Shown here one piece after another: positions 31,922-38,214 of a DNA stretch of 39,347 nt (positions within the stretch are counted from its first letter, which is position 1; the number at the start of each line of letters is the position of its first letter). Origin of the DNA: JAHEJB01 sp041748175 (lineage in GTDB: Bacteria > Bacteroidota > Rhodothermia > Rhodothermales > Rubricoccaceae). The translations under genes were made by a program, and so were the position numbers. The notes under the pieces are model-generated. The model was not told the DNA's origin and did no database searches. It saw only the letters and a program-made list of their open reading frames with translations. The stretch lies in contig JBGTDU010000095.1 in assembly GCA_041748175.1 (NCBI GenBank), positions 1 through 39,347 of the forward strand, given 5' to 3'.

Positions 31922-32752
31922 TTAGTCGTCGTCGGCGAGGTCCGTATCGGTTTCGTTTTCCCTACCCACAACCACGCCCAACGCCCACCGAATCGCACCG
32001 CCGATACCTAGAAAAAGATACACGACCGCGCTAATCAGCAAGCCAACTTCCTTTAGAAACAACACGAGAAGCAACCCGAGCAAAAATGCAGCGAACCGCC
32101 AGGGATGTTTCCGAAGCGATTGGCGGTTGGGCTGAGGAGGTGTGGCGAACCGAACAGGTGAAACCATCAGTGCGGCCAAAAGAACAGTTAGAGGGATGAC
32201 GATGGAAAGTCTTCCCCGTTCGAGCCACGAAAACCAGGAATCGTCGTGAAAGGTGAGGATGAACGCTACGATGGTTCCGGCCATGGCAGGAATAGGCAAG
32301 CCGATGAAATAGTCGGGCTTGCCCACGTGCTGGATGGTATTGAAACGCGCCAGGCGGACGGCGCCCGTGATGGCGGGCAACGCTGCCAGAAAGGCCCCAA
32401 AGGGGAATTCGTTCAACCCAAATTGGTACAGGAGGAACGAAGGTGCCACGCCAAAGGAGACGATATCGCACAGCGAGTCGAGCTCGACGCCGAACGAGGA
32501 GTCGACGCCGGCAAGCCGAGCCATCATGCCGTCCAGAAGATCGAAGAACCCGGCAAAAACGATGAGCCACGCCGCGAACTCCAGATTGCCTTGGCTCGCC
32601 TGTATGATTGAAAAGAACCCGCTCAGCAGGTTGCCTAGCGTAAAAAACGATGGCACGACAACACGCGGAATGGGCGGTGGCCTCCTGCGGCGGCGGCGCT
32701 TCCGACCGCGGCTCGGCGCAGATTCGACGGCGATGGGATCTGTCCACTCCAT
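31922..32752 (-). CDS. pssA: CDP-diacylglycerol-serine O-phosphatidyltransferase
   Basis: A 276-aa inner-membrane enzyme making phosphatidylserine. The CDP-alcohol phosphotransferase motif is complete: LLDGMMARLAG followed by ELDSLCDIVSFGVAPS (D-G-x2-A-R ... G-x3-D-x3-D). It has an Arg-rich N-terminus (GRKRRRRRRPPPIPRVVVPS), about seven hydrophobic segments, and an acidic tail (ENETDTDLADDD). The start overlaps the psd stop by one base (TAATG), so PS synthesis and decarboxylation are translationally coupled. Confidence 0.93.
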   Translation of the reverse strand: MEWTDPIAVESAPSRGRKRRRRRRPPPIPRVVVPSFFTLGNLLSGFFSIIQASQGNLEFAAWLIVFAGFFDLLDGMMARLAGVDSSFGVELDSLCDIVSFGVAPSFLLYQFGLNEFPFGAFLAALPAITGAVRLARFNTIQHVGKPDYFIGLPIPAMAGTIVAFILTFHDDSWFSWLERGRLSIVIPLTVLLAALMVSPVRFATPPQPNRQSLRKHPWRFAAFLLGLLLVLFLKEVGLLISAVVYLFLGIGGAIRWALGVVVGRENETDTDLADDD

Positions 32753-33516
32753 TATCCCAAAGGTACGGCGTCGGGCTTTGCTGCATCCGACGACGAGGGC
32801 ACCGTTGACATACTACCGATAACCGTTACCCCTCCGCGCACCGTCTGGCCTATTTCGACGTCGAACTCGATGTGAGGTGGCACCAGCACATCCATCCGCG
32901 AGCCAAACTTGACGATTCCAAAACGGTCGCCGGCTTTTACCTGATCGCCTGGCCGTGAGTAGTACACGATTCGCCGGGCCACCGCACCTGCGATCTGTTT
33001 GAAAAGCACGGGCGTCCCATTCGGGTGCCGGAGGCCGATCTCGCTGCGCTCGTTTTTCTCGCTGGCTTTGGGGTGCCAGGCGACGAGATACTCGCCGGGC
33101 ACGTATCGGTCGAATTCCACGATTCCGTCGGCGGGAATCCGATTCACATGGACGTTCAGCGGCGACAAAAAGATAGAGAGGCGACGTGCCGGGCCTTTAA
33201 TGTAGAGCGGTTCGAATTCGTCTACAACTTCCAGCACTTTGCCGTCGGCGGGCGCAAGAAGCAGCTCCGACGTGTCTTCCGGCGGCACCCTAATCGGATC
33301 GCGAAAGAACCAGACGGTGAAGCCAAGGACGAACACGCCAATGACGACAAGAACCAACCCGAGGCCGCCCAGAACAATACCGCCGACCGAGAGGAGGACC
33401 GCGATGGAAGTGGCGGTGCCAATGAGCGGATATCCTTCAGGTGCCAAGCTAACCGTCTGAGCGTTTGTGACCCGAGCATCGACCCTCACTGCCCACCGGC
33501 GTTCCCTCTCCCCCAT
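32752..33516 (-). CDS. psd: Phosphatidylserine decarboxylase (short PSD family)
   Basis: A 254-aa pyruvoyl enzyme converting phosphatidylserine to phosphatidylethanolamine. Two membrane helices lie near the N-terminus (about 33-68). The catalytic region has LLLAPADGKVLEV, RLSIFLSPLNVHVNRIPADG, ARRIVYYSRPGDQVKAGDRF and FGSRMDVLVPP, in which the GS pair is the likely self-cleavage site forming the pyruvoyl group. The ATG at 33516 (MGERERRW) was chosen; a TTG at 33534 would add six residues. Its start lies just below a strong minus-strand terminator (33537-33567), so it is probably insulated from the RNA transcribed upstream and its promoter must be close to the start, or transcription reads through the terminator. 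Confidence 0.92.
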   Translation of the reverse strand: MGERERRWAVRVDARVTNAQTVSLAPEGYPLIGTATSIAVLLSVGGIVLGGLGLVLVVIGVFVLGFTVWFFRDPIRVPPEDTSELLLAPADGKVLEVVDEFEPLYIKGPARRLSIFLSPLNVHVNRIPADGIVEFDRYVPGEYLVAWHPKASEKNERSEIGLRHPNGTPVLFKQIAGAVARRIVYYSRPGDQVKAGDRFGIVKFGSRMDVLVPPHIEFDVEIGQTVRGGVTVIGSMSTVPSSSDAAKPDAVPLG

Positions 33517-33536
33517 AAACGCAAAAAGGACCAAAG

Positions 33537-33567
33537 AAAAAAAGGAAGCCCACCGGAGTGAGCTTCC
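33537..33567 (-). terminator. Rho-independent terminator ending the upstream minus-strand transcript
   Basis: On the minus strand GGAAGCTCAC (33567-33558), loop TCCG, and GTGGGCTTCC (33553-33544) form a 10-bp stem with one G-U pair, followed directly by TTTTTTTC (33543-33536). It is the clearest intrinsic terminator in the window. It lies 21 bases before the psd start, where there is no upstream protein gene for more than 1 kb, so it implies a non-coding transcript. Confidence 0.88.
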
Positions 33568-34151
33568 TCTTTGCAGCCTTGACGCCAGGAAGCGTCTTTG
33601 CCAATTGATCGCGGCCGGGCGACCGCGTAGCGTGATCGATCACCCGAAACCAACCGGCGGTTTCGCTTCCGTTCTCAACATTCGGGCAGATGCCTCCCTG
33701 CTTGTAGCCTGTTACGTGTCCCAAACGGCGTATGCCGAAGCACATGCCGGTTTACGGGCTTTCGCAGCTTCAGCTTCTGAACGACAACCGGGTTCCCCCA
33801 ACCATCGTCCTCCACTGAGGCACTACACAGACCGTACTTTCATCCTCATAGCACCATCCATGTTCTTCCGATGCGGGATCGGTCGAACCAGAATGGCTTG
33901 CAGACTTGCGTCTGCGTGGACCTTGGTGCTCAACGAGCGCCACGTCTGCCAAGGCAGACATCACACGTCGGAGCACACACGAGGTTCATGACACGTCTCT
34001 GTCGGTTCCGAAGAACCTCCTTCCGAAGAAGAGGATGCTCCGAAGAGTTTCTACAGAGGAAGCCAATCGCCCTGGTTTCTCCCGGAAGAGAACAAGACCC
34101 TGCTTGAGGAGACCTCATGCAGCCTGGAAAACTCAGTCGCGTCAAGGAGCG

Positions 34152-34271
34152 GTGTCCGCAAGACCGAAGTCTCTTGGACGGTGTCCGCAAGACCGAAGTC
34201 TCTTGGACGGTGTCTTCCAGAACCGAAGTTCCTTCCGACGGTGTCTTCCAGAACCGAAGTTCCTTCCGACG
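34152..34271 (-). repeat. Tandem hairpin array: 2 x 29 bp + 2 x 31 bp
   Basis: On the plus strand GTGTCCGCAAGACCGAAGTC... (29 bp) occurs twice (34152-34180, 34181-34209), then GTGTCTTCCAGAACCGAAGT... (31 bp) twice (34210-34240, 34241-34271), with no gaps. As minus-strand RNA each unit is a hairpin closed by GTC/GAC at the base and by a C(UUCG)G loop. The inner stem changes from GAGAC/GTCTT to GGAAC/GTTCT with pairing kept. The 31-bp units have a symmetric GGAA/GGAA internal loop. Units within a pair are identical, which indicates recent duplication. Confidence 0.9.
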
Positions 34272-34355
34272 AAGCGCTGACTGCGTTGCCGCCGTCGAAC
34301 GCTGACGCAATTAACGAGAGGCGGACGCGTGAAGTCAAGCCAGGCCGCTACTTTG

Positions 34356-34382
34356 TTGTCCACTTATCCACCCGTATCCACA
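34356..34382 (-). promoter_or_regulatory. Cluster of three DnaA-box-like 9-mers
   Basis: On the minus strand TGTGGATAC (34382-34374), GGTGGATAA (34372-34364) and AGTGGACAA (34364-34356) lie in the same orientation, one base apart and then overlapping by one base. They match TGTGGATAA at 8, 8 and 7 of 9 positions. They sit just upstream of the candidate promoter of the structured RNA. DnaA control is possible; chance is also possible for such short sites. Confidence 0.35.
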
Positions 34383-34436
34383 AATGGTCGTGAAACGTCC
34401 GGCCGACGCGCTATTCGAAACCCCGTCCCAAACAAG

Positions 34437-34466
34437 GAAAGGCCCGTCTTACGGGACGGGCCTTTC
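34437..34466. terminator. Strong 12-bp hairpin, likely terminator
   Basis: GAAAGGCCCGTC (34437-34448), loop TTACGG, GACGGGCCTTTC (34455-34466) form a perfect 12-bp stem. On the minus strand it is followed by CTTGTTTGG, on the plus strand by GTAGCG, so termination of a minus-strand transcript coming from 34467-34600 fits best. No gene is seen for it to terminate unless the structured element at 34491-34559 is transcribed. Confidence 0.7.
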
Positions 34467-34490
34467 GTAGCGCGACTGAGTTGCTGGCGG

Positions 34491-34559
34491 GACTCTCGAC
34501 CCGTCCAACTACAGGCGGCATGAGGTGACACAAAGGTAGAGATCGGGTGATCGAGAGTC
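34491..34559. repeat. Long inverted repeat GACTCTCGA...TCGAGAGTC
   Basis: GACTCTCGA (34491-34499) pairs perfectly with TCGAGAGTC (34551-34559), with CCCG (34500-34503) and CGGG (34543-34546) able to extend the stem. The roughly 45-base interior is CAACTACAGGCGGCATGAGG and flanking sequence. Together with the terminator at 34437-34466 it could be a small minus-strand RNA of about 120-140 nt. The remaining bases 34560-34694 are AT-rich and include a perfect TGAATATTCA palindrome (34593-34602), a likely promoter zone for the lipoprotein gene at 34695. Confidence 0.5.
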
Positions 34560-34694
34560 AACGCTGCGATCTACTACAATAACAGCTATTACTGAATATT
34601 CATGATATGGAAGGCGTATCGCAATGGTATCCAATAACGGCTTACGCCGCCTGCCTCCCCTCCTTAATTTGCACGCCGTCCTGCAAACGCCGCC

Positions 34695-35483
34695 ATGCGC
34701 TTCGCCCTATTCGCCAGTCTGATGAGCCTGATGGTTGCCTGTGAGAAGGCGCCAGATACTCTCCCCGAAACAATCCTGCCTTCCCTGTTCTCTGCCGCCG
34801 ACTCGCTGGCCTTCCTCATTACCGAATCTGCCGGAGGCCTCTCCGCTTGGGAAGCCCTGCCAGTTCTGCGTTTTGACTTTGTTTCGGAGCGTGACTCGGA
34901 AGAGGTCTTTCGTGCCCGACACCTCTGGGACCGCCAGTCGGGGGCCTACCGCCTCGAGTATGAGGTCGGCGAGGACTCTCTCATCGTTGCCATGTTCTCT
35001 GCCTCCGACTTTGACATGGCTGCGCCGACAGGCAGAGCGTATCTCAATTCCGTTCCCGTCGACTCGACCGATATGCCTGCGCGGCTCAAGGACGCCTACG
35101 AACGCTTTGTCAACGACTCGTACTGGCTGCTCGCGCCGTTCAAACTTTTTGACCCTGGCGTGCATCGAACGCTAGCCCCTGATTCCTCCGATGCAACGTC
35201 GGAGGTATTGCATCTCACCTTCGAGAATGTGGGCCTCACGCCCGGCGACCAGTACTGGCTTCGCGCAGATTCGACGGGAAAGCTGCTCAGCTGGTCGTTC
35301 CTGCTCGAGGACGGCGGTGAAGGCCACTACACCTGGACGAACTACACGTACGTCGCTACGCCCGGTCGTTCGCTACATCTTGCGACGCGAAAACAGCGTG
35401 GTGGACGAGCGATCCTGACACAGATCCTACCTACCGGGCTGCTCGATCGCGACGTTTTCCTCGATCCTAGTCCGCGGCTATGA
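34695..35483 (+). CDS. Predicted lipoprotein (DUF6503-like), function unknown
   Basis: A 262-aa protein with a type II signal peptide (MRFALFASLMSLMVACEKAP, lipobox MVAC). The mature part has GGLSAWEALPVLRFDF, RARHLWDRQSGAYRLEYEV, NDSYWLLAPFKLFDPGV, VGLTPGDQYWLRADSTG and GHYTWTNYTYVATPG. This is the pattern of a Bacteroidota lipoprotein group with an LolA/LppX-like half-barrel, probably binding a hydrophobic ligand; I link it to DUF6503 with moderate certainty. It stands alone, 152 bp before ddl on the same strand. Confidence 0.75.
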   Translation: MRFALFASLMSLMVACEKAPDTLPETILPSLFSAADSLAFLITESAGGLSAWEALPVLRFDFVSERDSEEVFRARHLWDRQSGAYRLEYEVGEDSLIVAMFSASDFDMAAPTGRAYLNSVPVDSTDMPARLKDAYERFVNDSYWLLAPFKLFDPGVHRTLAPDSSDATSEVLHLTFENVGLTPGDQYWLRADSTGKLLSWSFLLEDGGEGHYTWTNYTYVATPGRSLHLATRKQRGGRAILTQILPTGLLDRDVFLDPSPRL

Positions 35484-35634
35484 GGCGGTCGGAAATCCCT
35501 AAATCCACTGGCGCAAGCACCCTCCTCCGGGACGGAGCCCTGTGCGTCAAGTGGTTCGCCACCACCAGGCAGCCAGCCGTTGGGCGCTCTGCGGACGCCA
35601 AATCCGAAACCGATCTTTCCGATGTCCTAGGAAC

Positions 35635-36720
35635 ATGAAGCGACTCCACGTCGGACTTATCTACGGAGGGCTCTCGTCCGAACACGAGGTGTCGGTCAAC
35701 TCGGCGCGGAACGTGTTTGAGGCTCTTGATCCGCAGCGATACGACGTTACCCCGATCTGGATTGACCGCGCGGGCGGCTGGAATGTGGAAACCTCCCCGG
35801 AACACCTTCTTGGGAAGGCTGCTGAGATAGCTGCGAGCCACACGCTATTCTCGCCGATGGATGACGCGGGCACCGTCCTCACCTCGACAGATGAGGCACC
35901 GCACCTACAAGACATCCACTTCGACGTGGCCTTCCCGATGCTCCACGGGCAAAACGGTGAAGACGGCCGGGTTCAGGGATTTCTGCACACGCTCGGCATT
36001 CCGTACGTCGGGCCCGATGTGCTGGGCTCTGCGGTCTGCATGGACAAGGAAATGACCAAGCGTTTGCTCCGTGATGCCGGTCTTTCCGTCACTCCTTTTG
36101 TCGTTGCTCATCGCTTCGACACACGGATGCCGACGTTCGCGGAGATCGCCGACGCTTTCGGAGTGCCGTTCTTTGTTAAACCCGCCAACTCTGGCTCTTC
36201 GGTTGGTATCACAAAGGTGGGGGATGCGGACAGTTACGATGACGCTCTCACCTACGCATTCAACTACGACCGCAAGATTCTCATCGAGAAAGGCATCTCG
36301 GGTCGGGAGATCGAGTGCGCCGTGCTCGGCAATGAAGAGCCAAAAGCGTCGGTCCTCGGGGAGATCGTTTCAACGGCTGAGTTCTACACCTACGATGCCA
36401 AGTACATCGACGCGGACGCATCGCGCATGGAGGTACCTGCGGATTTGCCATCCGATGTCGCTGACAGGATGCGAGCGATGGCCGAACAGGCGTGCCGCGT
36501 TCTCGGTTGCGAAGGAATGGCCCGTGTCGATTTTTTCTATGCGGATGACGGCGAAATCTTGCTCAACGAAGTCAACACAATCCCTGGTTTCACATCCCGC
36601 AGTATGTACCCGGTGATGTGGGAGCACACGGGGCTCCCGTTTGGCAAACTCGTGGATCGGCTCATCGAGCTTGCGCTCGAACGCCACGCACGGGATTCAA
36701 AAATCAAGACGAGCCGCTGA
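35635..36720 (+). CDS. ddl: D-alanine-D-alanine ligase
   Basis: A 361-aa ATP-grasp ligase that joins two D-alanines for peptidoglycan. Motifs: YGGLSSEHEVSVNSARNVFE, FPMLHGQNGEDGRVQGFLHT, GIPYVGPDVLGSAVCMDK, PFFVKPANSGSSVGITKV, ISGREIECAVLGN, ARVDFFYADDGEILLNEVNT and IPGFTSRSMYP. The ATG at 35635 follows a clear AGGAAC ribosome site, and the frame upstream to 35542 is not needed. Its stop overlaps the murF start (TGATG), so the D-Ala-D-Ala maker and its user are translationally coupled. Confidence 0.95.
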   Translation: MKRLHVGLIYGGLSSEHEVSVNSARNVFEALDPQRYDVTPIWIDRAGGWNVETSPEHLLGKAAEIAASHTLFSPMDDAGTVLTSTDEAPHLQDIHFDVAFPMLHGQNGEDGRVQGFLHTLGIPYVGPDVLGSAVCMDKEMTKRLLRDAGLSVTPFVVAHRFDTRMPTFAEIADAFGVPFFVKPANSGSSVGITKVGDADSYDDALTYAFNYDRKILIEKGISGREIECAVLGNEEPKASVLGEIVSTAEFYTYDAKYIDADASRMEVPADLPSDVADRMRAMAEQACRVLGCEGMARVDFFYADDGEILLNEVNTIPGFTSRSMYPVMWEHTGLPFGKLVDRLIELALERHARDSKIKTSR

Positions 36721-38024
36721 TGGCTTTCTCGACGGACACGCGCACGCTCCATATGGGCGATATTTACGTGGCAATTCGTGGTGACGTATACGACGGCCAC
36801 GACTTCATCCCTCAAGCCATTGAGAGAGGCGCGTCCGGAGTTGTTACGGAGGTCGATGTAAAAGCGCCCGGGCCTATTGAAATCATCCGCGTTGACTCGT
36901 CATTGGACTACCTCATCGGCGAAGCTCGCGATAAAGTTCGACGCATCCGGCCCGATGTCGTGGCGATTACGGGCTCCGTTGGTAAGACCTCGACAAAGGC
37001 GGCTATCGTAGCTGTCCTGCAAGAAGCCTTCGATGTTGTCGCGTCCGAGGGCAACAAGAACACGCCTTTGGGCCTTTCGCTGACGCTCCTCAACGCTGAG
37101 TTTGATTCCGACGCCAAGCTCGTCCTCGAGATGGGCGCGCGTTTGAAAGGCGATATCAAAGAACTATGCACGTACTTCCCTCCGAGCATTTCTATAGTGA
37201 CAAACGTGAAAGGGGTGCATCTGGAGACGTTTGGAAGCATCGACGGCGTCCAGCGCGAGAAGTCGGAGATTGTCCGGGCTTTGAGCGAGGGCGGCATCGC
37301 CTGTTTGAACGGTGACGACCCGCGCGTTCGGTCCATGGTGGATCTACACGTCGGACGGACCCTGCTCTACGGAACAAGCGAGGGATGCGAAATCCGCCCC
37401 GAGCACATCACGGCCAACCTTCCCATCCTCGGCGACCACGCCATTTACACAGCGCTCGCGGCGTGCGCAGCAGGTCGGGCGCTGGGGATGTCGTTCGAGG
37501 AGATCAATCGTGGGCTGGAGAACATCCGACCCGAAAAAGGGCGGCTCGCAAAGCTACGCGGAAGAAACGAGAGCACGCTAATCGACGACACGTACAACGC
37601 CTCGCCGGATGCCACGCTCTCCGCGCTTCGCGTGCTTATGTCTCTGGATGGCGAACGTCACATCGCGTTCCTGGGCGATATGCTTGAACTCGGTGATAAA
37701 GAAGTGGAGGAACACACCCGCGTACTTTCTGATGCGGCCTCTAAAGTTGATTTCGTTCACGCTGTTGGCCGGATCATGGCGAGGGCTTTCGAAACGCTTT
37801 CGCCCAGTCAACGACAGAAAATCACGCTGCACCTCACTTCTCTTGGCGTCGCCGAGGAGCTTCGAAACGGCGGAATCGAGGAGCCAACGGCAGGTGACGT
37901 AATCCTCGTCAAGGGATCGCAGGGAACGAGAATGGAGCGAATCTCGGAAGCCCTCCTTCACCCTGATCTCGATCCAGCGGCGGTGCTTCCCCGCCAAACG
38001 GAAAGCTGGAAGCAGATTTCTTAA
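36720..38024 (+). CDS. murF: UDP-MurNAc-tripeptide-D-alanyl-D-alanine ligase
   Basis: A 434-aa Mur ligase adding D-Ala-D-Ala to UDP-MurNAc-tripeptide. Seen: N-terminal MAFSTDTRTLHMGDIYVAIR (uridine-binding domain), P-loop TGSVGKTSTKAAI, NKNTPLGLSLTLL, ELGAR-type VLEMGARLKGDI, GHxDN-type region GDHAIYTALAAC, and the C-terminal DDTYNASPDATLSALRVL, FLGDMLELGD and VKGSQGTRMERI, all MurF-specific. The start ATG at 36720 shares its A with the ddl stop codon. The active-site set looks complete. Confidence 0.95.
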   Translation: MAFSTDTRTLHMGDIYVAIRGDVYDGHDFIPQAIERGASGVVTEVDVKAPGPIEIIRVDSSLDYLIGEARDKVRRIRPDVVAITGSVGKTSTKAAIVAVLQEAFDVVASEGNKNTPLGLSLTLLNAEFDSDAKLVLEMGARLKGDIKELCTYFPPSISIVTNVKGVHLETFGSIDGVQREKSEIVRALSEGGIACLNGDDPRVRSMVDLHVGRTLLYGTSEGCEIRPEHITANLPILGDHAIYTALAACAAGRALGMSFEEINRGLENIRPEKGRLAKLRGRNESTLIDDTYNASPDATLSALRVLMSLDGERHIAFLGDMLELGDKEVEEHTRVLSDAASKVDFVHAVGRIMARAFETLSPSQRQKITLHLTSLGVAEELRNGGIEEPTAGDVILVKGSQGTRMERISEALLHPDLDPAAVLPRQTESWKQIS

Positions 38025-38051
38025 GGCATCCTCGCGGGGCTGTTTCCGTTT

Positions 38052-38165
38052 TTTGTCATCCTGAGGAGCGTCAGCGACGAAGGATCTAGTGGAAGACTAC
38101 AGAAGAGCAGATTGCGGCTAGATCCTTCGACTCCGGTGCTCGGCATCTGCGCTCAGGATGACAAA
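38052..38165. repeat. Nested inverted repeat TTTGTCATCCTGAG...CTCAGGATGACAAA
   Basis: Perfect 14-bp outer arms (38052-38065 and 38152-38165) enclose a second perfect 12-bp pair, CGAAGGATCTAG (38078-38089) with CTAGATCCTTCG (38118-38129). It lies between the convergent murF and class V aminotransferase genes. The GTCATCC arm is shared with the element at 1836-1914. This is a widespread intergenic repeat type, probably a bidirectional terminator or a REP-like mobile hairpin. Confidence 0.85.
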
Positions 38166-38214
38166 GACGTGAGTACAAATTCCCAGTTGGCGCATCGTTA
38201 CACCTCCACAACCT

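Larger units (their letters stand above)
33537..34308 (-). ncRNA. Candidate large structured non-coding RNA (~770 nt)
   Basis: No credible protein frame exists here, but the minus strand is packed with hairpins. Eight have a C(UUCG)G loop: four in a tandem array (34152-34271), three inside a junction closed by CTCTGT/ACAGAG (33997-34058), and one long hairpin at 33722-33753. Others have a CUUG loop (33944-33959, 6-bp stem GTCTGC/GCAGAC) and a GCAA loop (33900-33915, 6-bp stem GCAGAC/GTCTGC). Further stems are CCGAT/ATCGG near 33862-33876, a TGATC/GATCA-CGCGG/CCGCG stem at 33605-33640, and GACGC/GCGTC at 33581-33596. The stable loop sequences are all on the minus strand, as is the terminal terminator. 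A possible promoter is TTGACT (34338-34333) with TTAATT 18 bases on, giving a start near 34300. It resembles no RNase P, tmRNA, SRP or 6S RNA I know; large ornate RNAs (GOLLD, ROOL, HEARO-like) are possible relatives. The 5' end is approximate. Confidence 0.65.

Noticed and set aside
33770..33976. Short protein frame (68 codons) inside the RNA region on the minus strand
   Set aside because: No ribosome-binding site or family resemblance, and its codons coincide with the perfect hairpins.
34152..34271. CRISPR array
   Set aside because: The units are contiguous with no spacers and fall in two sequence types; no cas gene is near.
33537..34308. RNase P RNA, tmRNA, SRP RNA or 6S RNA
   Set aside because: None of the recalled signature motifs (for example the P RNA GAGGAAAG core, a tmRNA tag frame with tRNA-like ends, or the SRP S-domain) is present.
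34356..34382. Chromosomal origin of replication
   Set aside because: Only three imperfect DnaA boxes; no dnaA, gidA, dnaN or AT-rich unwinding region next to them.
34470..34520. tRNA-like T-arm on the minus strand (GGGTCGAGAGTCCCGCCA)
   Set aside because: The loop does not have the TTCGA pattern, no acceptor, D- or anticodon arm can be built around it, and the same bases form a better long-range stem (34491-34559).
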